A program made the translations under genes and the position numbers. Positions 31,873 to 40,523 of a stretch of DNA of 54,586 bases are shown in pieces. Under the pieces are notes generated by a model. The model was not told where the DNA came from. It saw only the letters and a program-made list of their open reading frames with translations, and did not search any database. The stretch is from Lachnospiraceae bacterium. Lineage in GTDB: Bacteria; Bacillota; Clostridia; Lachnospirales; Lachnospiraceae. Location of the stretch: positions 1 to 54,586 of the forward strand of contig JAFZNO010000101.1 of the NCBI GenBank assembly GCA_017552985.1, written 5' to 3'. Positions within the stretch are counted from its first letter, which is position 1, and every line of letters begins with the position of its first letter.

Positions 31873-33672
31873 CTAAAACAAAATTCCCACAGGGATTTTG
31901 ATCTCACATTCGAACGTCCCGCTCTTCTCGTCAAACTTCAGCTTATACTTCCATTTATGGTCATTCAGGATCTTTGCCGCAACGTAGAGGCCAAGTCCCG
32001 TTCCCTTTTCCCCGCTTCTGCTCTCACTGCCGCGGACAAAGGGCTGCCACAATCTCTTTAAGTTTCCCTCCGGCTTTTGATCCGTAACGTTTTGGATCCG
32101 GATCTTATGGTTCTCGCCAAGGATCTTGATCTCGCTTTCCGCAACGGAATACTTCACGGCATTCACGATCAGATTGTCAAAGACTCTCTGCAAGAGCTCC
32201 GCGTCTCCTCGCGCCTTCGTCTTTCCCTCCGTCACAAAGCGCAGCTTCTTTTCGTCCGCCTTCGACTGGTATCTGCGGATGGATTCCCCGCAAAGCTCCG
32301 TCAGTTCCACTGGTTTCCTTTTGATCCTCTTTTTCTCAAACTCATATTGTGAGGTCGCCAGATTTTCGGAGATGATCTCATTCACGTATTTAACGTTCCG
32401 TTCAATCTCTTCCGCATAGATTTCCCTTTTGTCCGTGTTTACGCCTTCCTTTAGGCTCTCGGCGTAACCCTCCATCGCGGTGAGCGGCGTCTTCAGGTCA
32501 TGCGCCATCACGTTCACCAACATCTTCCGGTAGGCTTCCGACTCATACTTGTATTTTTTCCGGTGATAGGAAAGAATGCAAATGATCGCCAAAATGACAA
32601 AGGTAATTTCATAGATCACAATGAAAGGCTTGCCAAAAATGTCCATGAGGTTTTCGATATAGTTTTCGATGGTGACGTACTGGCATAAAACGTAGGTCTT
32701 TCCGTTCTGATCGATCAAGGGACCTTTCATGGCTATTTTTATTTTATTCGGTATGCCCAGAATCCTTTCCGTCTCTATGCTTGTACCCGTTGTGTTGCTG
32801 CCAAGCCTTGCGATCTGCTTCTTGGATTCTTCCTTAAACCCCTCGTCCGGAACGGAAATGGCTGCGATATTCGTAAAGAAATAGTAAGTTCCTGCAATTT
32901 CCTCTTCCGTCTGTGGAACCCTGACGCGTTCCAGATCTTCCACGTGCTCGTATCCATCTATTTGCGCCGGCGTAAGGTCAAGAACAACACTCTCCGCATT
33001 GCGTTGATCTTTCCACGTAACCAAAATCTTTCCTGGAAGAAACATTCCGTCTCCCGTCTTCCAGACGTCCATGGGAGTAAAGTAAAGGTCATTGCCCGGC
33101 TCCAAAAGATCGTTCCACGACGCCTTATCGCGAACCGCTTCCCCCAGCGTCCCCGTCAAGGATGCTCCATGCTCTTTTATAAATCTTGCATAGGACTCTT
33201 CAAACGCCGAGGTGCGGCAATAAAAAACCACGCTTTCTCTATCCAGGTCAAATCCTCTAAACATACGGGCTTTCTCTTTGTTTTGGAATCGCAGGGACAA
33301 AAGCGTGTATTCCGTCGAATCCAGCACTGTCTCATCCGTTTGATTGTCCTTTAGCCATCCATAAGCCTTCACCGTTTCCTTTCGGCCGTCATCATAAAAA
33401 GCCATGGAAGTAGCAGCATAGGAAGTCCTGAAGAAAATCTCCGGAATCGTTTCTTTATTTTGAAAAGAAATCACCTTTTCAGAAAAAAGAGTTTGGGCAC
33501 TGTCGACAGCCCTTCGAAACGCGTCCATGCGCACGGCACTTTCCTGTTCTGCCATCACGTTGGCAATCGTCGCCATGCCGATCAGCGTGATGATCACGCA
33601 CGTGACCAAAAAAAAGGCCAGGTACTTTATGACATGAGAAATCAGCTTCCCTATTGGCATCTTTGTACTCAT
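31873..33672 (-). CDS. Sensor histidine kinase (two-component system)
   Basis: The 599-residue kinase has a membrane helix near residues 12-38, an extracytoplasmic sensor region of about 300 residues and a second helix near 348-368. It then has a HisKA domain with the phosphoacceptor in NVMAHDLKTPLTAMEGY and a catalytic domain with NLIVNAVKYS (N box) and GEKGTGLGLYVA (G box). The arrangement resembles VanS/PhoR-type kinases; the signal is unknown. It is co-transcribed with the response regulator gene 33 bases upstream. A GGAGGAAAT site precedes the ATG. The divergent cardiolipin synthase gene suggests an envelope-related signal. Confidence 0.93.
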   Translation of the reverse strand: MSTKMPIGKLISHVIKYLAFFLVTCVIITLIGMATIANVMAEQESAVRMDAFRRAVDSAQTLFSEKVISFQNKETIPEIFFRTSYAATSMAFYDDGRKETVKAYGWLKDNQTDETVLDSTEYTLLSLRFQNKEKARMFRGFDLDRESVVFYCRTSAFEESYARFIKEHGASLTGTLGEAVRDKASWNDLLEPGNDLYFTPMDVWKTGDGMFLPGKILVTWKDQRNAESVVLDLTPAQIDGYEHVEDLERVRVPQTEEEIAGTYYFFTNIAAISVPDEGFKEESKKQIARLGSNTTGTSIETERILGIPNKIKIAMKGPLIDQNGKTYVLCQYVTIENYIENLMDIFGKPFIVIYEITFVILAIICILSYHRKKYKYESEAYRKMLVNVMAHDLKTPLTAMEGYAESLKEGVNTDKREIYAEEIERNVKYVNEIISENLATSQYEFEKKRIKRKPVELTELCGESIRRYQSKADEKKLRFVTEGKTKARGDAELLQRVFDNLIVNAVKYSVAESEIKILGENHKIRIQNVTDQKPEGNLKRLWQPFVRGSESRSGEKGTGLGLYVAAKILNDHKWKYKLKFDEKSGTFECEIKIPVGILF

Positions 33673-33705
33673 ATGGATTTCCTCCGAATCTTATTCAATC
33701 CGGCG

Positions 33706-34389
33706 TTAACCTTCCGTGATCTTATAGCCCCTTCCGATCAAGGTCTTGATCTGCGAACCTGCACTTCCAAGACTCTTCCGGAGCTTTTTTACGTGATTGT
33801 CAACCACCCGGTCTCCGCCGTAGTAATCCTTACCCCATACCAGATCAAGCAGCATCTCCCTTGTGAAAACCCAGTCCTTCCGCTCCATGAGCACGGCCAG
33901 TAAAGACAGCTCCTTCGGCGCCAGGTCCACCTTTTCCCCGTTCACCGTAACCGAGAGCGACCTCTTGTGAAAACAGATCGCGCCGCAGGTTATGATCTCC
34001 TCTTTCTCTCTGACCGTTCCCTTGGATCTCTTGATCAGTGCCGTCACCTTCGCGTACAGCTCCGCAAAGGAAAAGGGCTTACAGACGTAATCGTCACAGC
34101 CGAGCTCATAGCCGTAAAGTCTGTCCTCCTCCATTGTCCTCGCCGTGATAAAGATCACTGGCACGTCACTGGTCTGACGGATTTCCTTCATCAGGGAAAA
34201 ACCGTTTCTGCCAGGAAGCATGACGTCCAACAACACAAGGTCAAATTCTTTTTCGCGAAAAAGCTGCAGTCCCGTCGTACCGTCCGCCGCGCAAGTCACC
34301 TCTAAGGAGGGCGTTTTGCCCTCAAAATAATCGCGAAGGATGTCCCTGATCTGCTTATCGTCTTCCACTAACAAAATCTGATCTCTCAT
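33706..34389 (-). CDS. OmpR-family response regulator
   Basis: The 227-residue protein has a receiver domain with LVEDDKQ, the phosphoacceptor Asp in LVLLDVMLPG and the conserved Lys in YVCKPFSF. It also has a C-terminal winged-helix DNA-binding domain ending with DRVVDNHVKKLRKSL and LIGRGYKI. The ATG at 34389 is preferred since AGGAG lies eight bases upstream; an upstream extension of 20 codons is unsupported. It pairs with the kinase encoded next. Three CGTATC repeats at 34524-34551 with 11-bp spacing are a plausible binding site for self-regulation. Confidence 0.94.
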   Translation of the reverse strand: MRDQILLVEDDKQIRDILRDYFEGKTPSLEVTCAADGTTGLQLFREKEFDLVLLDVMLPGRNGFSLMKEIRQTSDVPVIFITARTMEEDRLYGYELGCDDYVCKPFSFAELYAKVTALIKRSKGTVREKEEIITCGAICFHKRSLSVTVNGEKVDLAPKELSLLAVLMERKDWVFTREMLLDLVWGKDYYGGDRVVDNHVKKLRKSLGSAGSQIKTLIGRGYKITEG

Positions 34390-34461
34390 CTTAGCCACTC
34401 CTGGTCTTTCTGATCCGGCCGTAAGGCCACGGATGCCTTTCTGATGCAAGTCCTCCCTGTC

Positions 34462-34490
34462 ATGTTACCGCATCTGGTTTGTTTTGGCAA
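34462..34490 (-). promoter_or_regulatory. Candidate sigma-A promoter of the two-component operon
   Basis: TTGCCA (34485-34490), 17 bases and TAACAT (34462-34467) on the minus strand, about 70 bases before the regulator ATG. Confidence 0.55.
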
Positions 34491-34523
34491 TCCGCTTTTG
34501 ATGATCTAAGGATAACAGGCCCA

Positions 34524-34551
34524 CGTATCCTCTGCGTATCCTTTTCGTATC
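34524..34551. promoter_or_regulatory. Three CGTATC direct repeats at 11-bp spacing
   Basis: CGTATC occurs at 34524, 34535 and 34546, exactly 11 bases apart, between the divergent two-component operon and cardiolipin synthase gene. OmpR-type regulators typically bind direct repeats of this spacing. The rest of the 317-base gap (34390-34706) holds the two promoters and nothing else I can name. Confidence 0.6.
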
Positions 34552-34643
34552 TTTTTCATCTTTTTTCTCGGGCGACCTTTTCGATCCATTCAAAAATGGC
34601 AAAACATCATACTCGCATGATTGCCAAAATCCGTCGCGTGCGC

Positions 34644-34672
34644 TTGCAAGCCTTCCGCCTTTCGTATATGAT
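34644..34672 (+). promoter_or_regulatory. Sigma-A promoter of the cardiolipin synthase gene
   Basis: TTGCAA (34644-34649), 17 bases and TATGAT (34667-34672), about 35 bases before the chosen ATG. This shows that in-frame ATGs further upstream are not the start. Confidence 0.7.
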
Positions 34673-34706
34673 ATGGGTAAGGCAGCATCACGTTGCGGAG
34701 GATATC

Positions 34707-36392
34707 ATGAGTAAATGGATTCGGAAGGATTATTCAGAGGAAAAAGACGGCATTCTTAGACTGATGCCAAAGAAAAAACGAGGCATTCTGCGTATTTTGT
34801 TTAGCCGGATCGGTCTCGTTCTTGTTTTGATGGGCGTACAGGTCTTTTTGATCGTCTCTGCCTATCAATGGTTTGACGGTTATTTCCAATGGTTTAACGG
34901 GCTCATCTGGCTGATCACCATCGCCATGGTCTTTGAACTTTTCAGCAGTGACATGGATGCCACGGGGAAGCTGACCTGGCTGCTGCTCATGTCGCTGGTT
35001 CCCGTTCCCGCCGCGCTCTTTTATCTCTTCACGGAGCGTGACGTGGGACATCGCGCCATCAAGGCCAGAATAAAGGATTTGATCGCAGAAACCAAGGATC
35101 TCTTGCCCCAAGATCCCGTGACCTTCCAAAAGCAGGAGCTTGTCAGCTCCGCGACGGACGATCTTTGTACCTACTTAAACCGGAGCGGTTGTTTTCCCAT
35201 TTATGAGCACACCGCCGTCACGTATTTGTCCTCCGGCGAGGAGAAATTATCTGCACTTCTCGAGGAACTTCAAAAGGCCCGGAAGTTTATTTTCATGGAG
35301 TATTTCATCATAAGCGAAGGATACTTTTGGGGAAAAATCCTGAAAATCCTTGCCGAAAAAGCGGCGCAGGGCGTCGACGTTCGCATTGTCTACGACGGCA
35401 TGTGCGAGATTGCCCTGCTCAGCTCAGATTATCCAAACCGCCTTGCAAAGCTGGGCATCAAGTGCAAGCCCTTCTCCCCCATCCATCCTTTCCTGTCCAC
35501 CCACTACAATTACAGGGATCACAGGAAGATCCTGGTGATCGACGGAAAAGTCGCTTTCAACGGCGGCATCAATTTATCTGACGAGTACGTGAATCTGATT
35601 CATCCCTTTGGCACATGGAAGGACGCAGCCGTCATGCTAAAAGGCCCTGCCGTTCAAAGCTTCACGCTCACGTTCCTGCAGACCTGGAACATAACCGAAG
35701 CTGATCCCAAGTGGGATGAGGCCTTGATCACTCCTGATTATCAAACAACAAATTCCGATTTTGATTCCGAGCACCTGGCTTCGGCCGAATCGCATAATGA
35801 TTCCAAGCGCCCGTCTTGGGCCAGATCGCCAAGCGGTAACCCTGGCGGTTTTGTCATGCCTTACAGCGACTGTCCGCTGGATGAATACAAGGTTGGCGAG
35901 AACGTTTACATGGATATTCTAAACCGGGCCAAGACCTACGTACACGTCATGACCCCCTACCTGATTCTCGACAATGAATTGGAACAATCCTTGAAATTTG
36001 CAGCGGAGCGCGGCGTTGACGTGAAGCTGATCCTGCCTGGCATTCCAGACAAAAAGAGTGCATATTCGCTGGCAAAATCCCATTACCGGTATCTGATCGA
36101 TGCCGGCATTAAGATCTACGAATATACGCCCGGCTTTGTCCATGCCAAGGTTTTCGTTTCAGACAACGAAAAGGCCGTGGTAGGTACCATTAATCTGGAC
36201 TACCGCAGCCTTTATCATCATTTTGAATGTGCGACCTATCTCTTCCGCACGCCTTGTATCTCTGACATTGAATCCGACTTCCAGGCCACCCTGGCCCAGT
36301 GCCGCGAGGTAACCCGGGAAACCATCGCCCATGAGCGCCTTTCCTATCGCATCCTCGGCCGCCTCCTCAAATTCGTCGCACCGTTGATGTAA
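34707..36392 (+). CDS. cls: Cardiolipin synthase
   Basis: The 561-residue membrane enzyme condenses two phosphatidylglycerols into cardiolipin. Two or three N-terminal membrane helices (about residues 27-100) are followed by two phospholipase D motifs: HYNYRDHRKILVIDGKVAFN in the middle and HAKVFVSDNEKAVVGTIN near the end, each with the His-Lys-Asp triad. The start at 34707 has GGAGG five bases upstream and fits the promoter. A low-complexity linker of about 35 residues rich in Ser, near residue 350, separates the halves and looks longer than usual. It is divergent from the two-component operon and may be under its control. Confidence 0.94.
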   Translation: MSKWIRKDYSEEKDGILRLMPKKKRGILRILFSRIGLVLVLMGVQVFLIVSAYQWFDGYFQWFNGLIWLITIAMVFELFSSDMDATGKLTWLLLMSLVPVPAALFYLFTERDVGHRAIKARIKDLIAETKDLLPQDPVTFQKQELVSSATDDLCTYLNRSGCFPIYEHTAVTYLSSGEEKLSALLEELQKARKFIFMEYFIISEGYFWGKILKILAEKAAQGVDVRIVYDGMCEIALLSSDYPNRLAKLGIKCKPFSPIHPFLSTHYNYRDHRKILVIDGKVAFNGGINLSDEYVNLIHPFGTWKDAAVMLKGPAVQSFTLTFLQTWNITEADPKWDEALITPDYQTTNSDFDSEHLASAESHNDSKRPSWARSPSGNPGGFVMPYSDCPLDEYKVGENVYMDILNRAKTYVHVMTPYLILDNELEQSLKFAAERGVDVKLILPGIPDKKSAYSLAKSHYRYLIDAGIKIYEYTPGFVHAKVFVSDNEKAVVGTINLDYRSLYHHFECATYLFRTPCISDIESDFQATLAQCREVTRETIAHERLSYRILGRLLKFVAPLM

Positions 36393-36474
36393 CTCCACTT
36401 TTGCAATCCCGGCAGTGTTTTCCGCCCTGGCTTTCGATATACTCGCCCCGAGTCTTTCCATATTCCAGAGGAAA

Positions 36475-38316
36475 TCACTCCACCGTAACGCTCTTGGCGA
36501 GGTTGCGGGGTTTGTCAACGTCAAGCCCTCTTGCGAGGCTTACGTAATATCCAAGAAGCTGCAACGGAACAACCGCCAGGCTCGCCGCAAAATGCTGGTC
36601 GATCTGAGGCACGAAGACGCTGAAGTTTGCCGTGTCCTCAATGCTGTAATTGCCATAGGTGGTGAGTCCCATGAGATAAGCTCCGCGGCTCTTTACTTCC
36701 ACCATGTTACTGATCATCTTCTCAAAGAGTTCCTTCTGGGTCAGCACGCTGATCACCATGGTACCCTCTTCGATCAAAGTGATGGTGCCGTGCTTAAGCT
36801 CTCCGGCTGCATATGCTTCACTGTGAATGTAGCTGATCTCCTTCATCTTAAGGCTTCCCTCAAGACTGATGGCATAATCGATGCCCCTTCCGAGGAAGAA
36901 GACGTCCTTTGCCGCTGCAAACTTGGACGCAAACCACTGGATGCGTTCCTTATCGTCCAAGATCTTCGTGATCTTTCCGGGAATGGTCTGCAGCTCTTCG
37001 ATCAACTGTGCATACGTCTCATCGTCAATCTCACCGCGAACCTTCGCAAACTGAATTGCCAAAAGGTATCCCGCTGCCAGCTGGGCGCTGTACGCCTTGG
37101 TCGTTGCCACTGCAATCTCAGGACCTGCCATGGTGTAGAATACGTTGTCAGCCTCTCTTGCGATGGTGGAACCGATCACGTTTACGATGCCGAGGGTCTT
37201 GATTCCCTTGTCCCTTGCAAGGCGCAATGCCGCAAGGGAATCGGCCGTCTCACCGGACTGGCTGATGACTACCACAAGGTCCTTCTCATTCAACAAAGGA
37301 TTCCGGTAACGGAATTCCGATGCAAACTCAACCCTGACGGGAATCTTCGCAAGATCCTCCATTACGTACTGTATTACAACGCCCACGTGATAAGCACTGC
37401 CGCAGGCAACCACGTGAATCTGATGAATGTCTTTGATCTCTTCTTCTGAAAGCCCAACCTCACTAAGGTCAATCTTGCCATCCCTGATCACGGAATTCAG
37501 CGTATCCTGAACTGCCTTCGGCTGTTCGTGGATCTCCTTGATCATGAAATGCTCGAAACCGCCCTTTTCAGCCGCTTCCGCATCCCAGGTGATCTCCGTC
37601 AGTTCCTTCTCGAAGGTATCACCGTCCAAGTTGAAGAAAGTCACCTCACCGGCGCGAACGCGGGCCATCTCAAGGTTCCCAATGTAATAAACGTTGCGGG
37701 CATATTTCAAAATAGCCGGAACGTCAGATGCAATATAGGATTCTCCATTCGCCACGCCGAGGATCATGGGGCTGTCCTTTCTTGCCACGTAGATCTCACC
37801 AGGGAAATCCTTGAACATTACGGCAAGTGCATAGGAGCCGCGAACGCGGACCATGGTCTTGGCAATGGCGTCAATGGGACCCATGCCATATTTTTTATAA
37901 TAGTAATCCACGTATTTTACAAGAACTTCCGTATCCGTCTGGGAATAGAACTTATAGCCCTTGCGGATGAGTTTTTCGCGGATTTCCTGATAATTCTCGA
38001 TAATGCCGTTGTGTACGGCAACCACGTTGACGTCATCGCCGCTCACGTGGGGATGTGCATTGATCTCCGAGGGTTCCCCGTGCGTTGCCCAGCGCGTGTG
38101 ACCGATACCGCAGCATCCAGGAACGGATTTCCCTTCATTGGTTTTTTCAGCAAGAATTTTAAGCCTTCCCTTTGCCTTGACGATCTCCGCCTGCCTGTCA
38201 CCATCCCTGACAACGATGCCGGCAGAATCATAACCTCTGTACTCGAGCTTTGACAAACCGTCCAAAAGAATCGGCGCCGCCTGATGCTCTCCAACAAATC
38301 CAACGATTCCGCACAT
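36475..38316 (-). CDS. glmS: Glutamine-fructose-6-phosphate aminotransferase (isomerizing)
   Basis: The 613-residue enzyme makes glucosamine-6-phosphate for cell-wall synthesis. It has an N-terminal class II glutamine amidotransferase domain starting at the catalytic Cys of MCGIVGFVGE, and includes GHTRWATHGEPS. Two SIS sugar-isomerase domains with SQSGETADSLAALR and the C-terminal sequence DVDKPRNLAKSVTVE follow. Length and motifs are fully typical. It has its own promoter. There is no glmS ribozyme: the leader is only about 65 bases and contains a single hairpin. Confidence 0.97.
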   Translation of the reverse strand: MCGIVGFVGEHQAAPILLDGLSKLEYRGYDSAGIVVRDGDRQAEIVKAKGRLKILAEKTNEGKSVPGCCGIGHTRWATHGEPSEINAHPHVSGDDVNVVAVHNGIIENYQEIREKLIRKGYKFYSQTDTEVLVKYVDYYYKKYGMGPIDAIAKTMVRVRGSYALAVMFKDFPGEIYVARKDSPMILGVANGESYIASDVPAILKYARNVYYIGNLEMARVRAGEVTFFNLDGDTFEKELTEITWDAEAAEKGGFEHFMIKEIHEQPKAVQDTLNSVIRDGKIDLSEVGLSEEEIKDIHQIHVVACGSAYHVGVVIQYVMEDLAKIPVRVEFASEFRYRNPLLNEKDLVVVISQSGETADSLAALRLARDKGIKTLGIVNVIGSTIAREADNVFYTMAGPEIAVATTKAYSAQLAAGYLLAIQFAKVRGEIDDETYAQLIEELQTIPGKITKILDDKERIQWFASKFAAAKDVFFLGRGIDYAISLEGSLKMKEISYIHSEAYAAGELKHGTITLIEEGTMVISVLTQKELFEKMISNMVEVKSRGAYLMGLTTYGNYSIEDTANFSVFVPQIDQHFAASLAVVPLQLLGYYVSLARGLDVDKPRNLAKSVTVE

Positions 38317-38341
38317 AAACCCTAACCTCCTAAAAATGAGT

Positions 38342-38378
38342 AAAGGAATCTAACCCCCTGCGGGGCCAGACTCCTTTG
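38342..38378 (-). promoter_or_regulatory. Hairpin in the glmS leader
   Basis: AAAGGA-TCT-CCCC arms pair with GGGG-AGA-TCCTTT around a short loop. On the minus strand ACTCATTTTT follows, then the glmS ribosome site. It may act as a weak attenuator or as the terminator for the rplT operon upstream. Confidence 0.5.
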
Positions 38379-38388
38379 TCCTGTTTCC

Positions 38389-38417
38389 ATATTATCTTAT
38401 GACCCGCGGATTTGCAA
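38389..38417 (-). promoter_or_regulatory. Sigma-A promoter of glmS
   Basis: TTGCAA (38412-38417), 17 bases and TAATAT (38389-38394) on the minus strand, between the rplT stop and the leader hairpin. Confidence 0.7.
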
Positions 38418-38437
38418 GTCTAAATTTCACGGAAAAC

Positions 38438-38794
38438 TTATGCAATCTTGCTCTTTGCAAGCTCTGCAAGGCTCTTGAAGCCTTCTGCATCGCTAACTGC
38501 AAGCTCTGCAAGCATCTTTCTGTTGATGTCAACCTCAGCGAGCTTCAAGCCGTACATGAACTTGCTGTAGGAAAGGCCGTTCAGTCTTGCTGCAGCGTTG
38601 ATACGAGCGATCCAAAGCTGTCTGAACTGACGCTTCTTCTGCTTTCTGCCTGCGTATGCGCTGGTCAGAGCTCTCATTACGGACTGCTTAGCCACTCTGT
38701 ACTGCTTGCTTCTTGCTCCTCTGTAGCCCTTTGCGAGCTTCAAAATTCTATTATGCTTCTTCTTGGCATTTAAGCCACCTTTAATTCTTGCCAT
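38438..38794 (-). CDS. rplT: 50S ribosomal protein L20
   Basis: A 118-residue basic protein that begins [19 protein letters not shown] and shows the L20 pattern [18 protein letters not shown] and [12 protein letters not shown]20 is an early 23S rRNA-binding assembly protein and in Firmicutes binds its own leader to control the infC-rpmI-rplT operon. It is the last gene of that operon, preceded by a GGAGG site and lying 63 bases after rpmI. Confidence 0.98.
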   Translation of the reverse strand: MARIKGGLNAKKKHNRILKLAKGYRGARSKQYRVAKQSVMRALTSAYAGRKQKKRQFRQLWIARINAAARLNGLSYSKFMYGLKLAEVDINRKMLAELAVSDAEGFKSLAELAKSKIA

Positions 38795-38857
38795 CTCTTT
38801 TTTCCTCCATACCTAAATTAATCATTTACAAAACGTTACGTTCAACCCAACGAAACA

Positions 38858-39055
38858 TTAAAGATAAGGAAGAATCTTCTTCATGTTCTTTACGTTCGTT
38901 GCATCGGTAATAGCAGGCTGTCTGAGATTACGCTTTCTCTTGGTAGACTTCTTCGTAAGGATGTGGCTCTTGTATGCCTTAGCTCTCTTTAACTTACCGG
39001 TACCCGTTACCTTAAAACGCTTCGCTGCCGACCTACTTGTCTTCATTTTTGGCAT
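38858..39055 (-). CDS. rpmI: 50S ribosomal protein L35
   Basis: A 65-residue, very basic protein starting [20 protein letters not shown], diagnostic for L35 of the large ribosomal subunit. It lies between infC and rplT in the conserved order. Length, ribosome site (GGAGGAAAAC) and motif are all typical. Confidence 0.98.
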   Translation of the reverse strand: MPKMKTSRSAAKRFKVTGTGKLKRAKAYKSHILTKKSTKRKRNLRQPAITDATNVKNMKKILPYL

Positions 39056-39121
39056 GACTGTTTTCCTCCTAAACTCTTCATTCTCTATTTTAACTTCTGC
39101 GACCGATCGCTTTGTTCCCGA

Positions 39122-39628
39122 CTATCGCTTCTCAGTTAAAAACATGGTCATACTTCTGCCCTCAACCTTGGGCGCCTTTTCTACCACTGCTACGTCGGAC
39201 AAATTCTCAACGAAATCATCCAGAATGTGCTTACTGGTATTCATGTGAGCCATCTCACGGCCGCGGAAACGAAGCGTAACCTTCACGCGGTCACCCTTGC
39301 TCAGGAACTTTCTGGCCGCATTCATCTTGGTATTCAGGTCATTCGTGTCGATGTTCGGGGAAAGGCGGATTTCCTTTACCTCCGTCACCTTCTGCTTCTT
39401 CTTTGCTTCCTTTTCCTTGCGGAGCTGCTCATACTTGAATTTCCCGTAGTCCACGATCCTGCACACGGGTGGCTGTGCGGTGGGAGCGATCTTTACCAGA
39501 TCCAATCCTGCTTCCTCTGCCAGCGCAAGTGCTTCCTTTGAAGACATGATGCCAAGCTGCTGCCCGGCTTCTCCGATGACGCGAACCTCCTTGTCACGGA
39601 TTTCCTCATTGATCATTAATTCGCTAAT
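39122..39628 (-). CDS. infC: Translation initiation factor IF-3, probable AUU start
   Basis: IF-3 keeps the small ribosomal subunit free and checks the start codon. The protein shows MINEEIRDKEVRVIG at the N-terminus, PVCRIVDYGKFKYEQ in the middle and VTLRFRGREMAH in the C-terminal domain, all family signatures. The start is probably the ATT at 39628: GGAGGG lies six bases upstream and the product then begins (M)SELMINEE. An ATG five codons upstream lies inside the ribosome site and has none of its own, and an internal ATG is about 20 bases from it. AUU starts are known for infC in other bacteria and permit self-repression. Product 168 residues. Confidence 0.93.
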   Translation of the reverse strand: MSELMINEEIRDKEVRVIGEAGQQLGIMSSKEALALAEEAGLDLVKIAPTAQPPVCRIVDYGKFKYEQLRKEKEAKKKQKVTEVKEIRLSPNIDTNDLNTKMNAARKFLSKGDRVKVTLRFRGREMAHMNTSKHILDDFVENLSDVAVVEKAPKVEGRSMTMFLTEKR

Positions 39629-39830
39629 GGTTTTGCCCTCCATAAAAAAATGAAATAAAAAAGGTGAATAGCATTACTATCCACCTACCTTTGACGTTTC
39701 ACGGACAGCGTTTCAAACGCCGTGCGATCTTTGAAAAAGTTATGAACGCTTACTGGCCCGATCGCCGTAAGGTGAGAGTGGATACTCTGCTTTGTTATGT
39801 ATCGCGCGGATTGACCTCTCCACGCACTCA
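39629..39830 (-). ncRNA. infC-rpmI-rplT leader with attenuator (L20-leader-like)
   Basis: About 200 bases of transcribed, noncoding leader lie before infC. Near the 3' end (39663-39685) GGTGGATAG pairs with CTATTCACC around a five-base loop and is followed by six T, a terminator. A second hairpin with GCGTTT/AAACGC arms lies near 39709-39730. A long leader that ends in a terminator fits the known L20-controlled attenuation of Firmicutes. I could not match a specific Rfam class by eye. Confidence 0.65.
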
Positions 39831-39833
39831 ACT

Positions 39834-39862
39834 ACAATACCATGGCTTTCCCGCCACGTCAA
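39834..39862 (-). promoter_or_regulatory. Sigma-A promoter of the infC operon
   Basis: TTGACG (39857-39862), 17 bases and TATTGT (39834-39839) on the minus strand. The -35 element contains the TGA stop codon of the upstream CarD-like gene. Confidence 0.8.
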
Positions 39863-40398
39863 GTAGTTTTTTTCAATTTCTTTGTATCTTTGCTGACGTT
39901 TTTCTTCATTTCCTTCTGAATGTAATCCGGAACCTCTTCCCTGGAAATGCCAAGCGCCACGGCCAGTTCCCCAAACAGGCTGTCCTCCGCGATCCTGCAG
40001 TACTTAGCATCCACGGCCGTCACCTTACGCCCCATCTCCTGACGCGTTTTCTTGCGCTGGTACGTGGTCTTTAAGATCCGCACCCACTCTTCGCACAGAT
40101 TCGTACGCATGCAGCCGCGGTATTCCTGCTCCAGGAGCTTGTCATTGGCAATGGAAATGGGCGCAATCTTACCCATGCCGCGGATCAGCTTTTTCGCCTC
40201 TGCCGCAGAAAGTACGCCGCGCATGGATTCTTTCCCCGCGTCAACGGGGATGTAGACCGTGGTTGCGTAGTTATAAACCGGTTTCAGGACGTAATACTCC
40301 CGGTTGCCTTCCACCCCAGGCATGCTCAGCTTCGTAACGTCCTCCACCGTGCAAACCCCTTTGCTCCCACATACTACAAATTCTCCCTTGCCAAACAC
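39859..40398 (-). CDS. CarD-like transcriptional regulator
   Basis: The 179-residue protein starts with the CarD/RNAP-interaction fold: FGKGEFVVCGSKGVCTVEDV and YYVLKPVYNYATTVYIPVD over residues 1-55. An all-helical C-terminal domain follows. CarD-family proteins bind RNA polymerase beta and alter open-complex stability at many promoters; in Clostridia several paralogs exist. The start is GTG with AGGAGAGG upstream. It lies between the MATE gene and infC and has its own extended -10 promoter. Confidence 0.9.
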   Translation of the reverse strand: MFGKGEFVVCGSKGVCTVEDVTKLSMPGVEGNREYYVLKPVYNYATTVYIPVDAGKESMRGVLSAAEAKKLIRGMGKIAPISIANDKLLEQEYRGCMRTNLCEEWVRILKTTYQRKKTRQEMGRKVTAVDAKYCRIAEDSLFGELAVALGISREEVPDYIQKEMKKNVSKDTKKLKKTT

Positions 40399-40479
40399 AA
40401 AATCCTCTCCTTTACTAATTTGCCAACCATGGGTACCGTGAAGAGACCGATGATGATCCCCGAATCTCCCACAAATAAC

Positions 40480-40508
40480 ATTATAGCAGATTATTTCCCA
40501 TTACGTAA
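40480..40508 (-). promoter_or_regulatory. Extended -10 promoter of the CarD-like gene
   Basis: TGCTATAAT on the minus strand (TATAAT at 40480-40485) with a weak TTACGT 17 bases upstream, about 80 bases before the GTG start. Confidence 0.6.
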
Positions 40509-40523
40509 GCAAATTTTCTGAAT

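Noticed and set aside
36415-37449. 344-codon plus-strand open frame opposite glmS
   Set aside because: glmS is unmistakable on the minus strand; the antisense product has no recognisable motif.
38317-38437. glmS ribozyme in the glmS leader
   Set aside because: The predicted leader is too short and the conserved ribozyme core is not visible.
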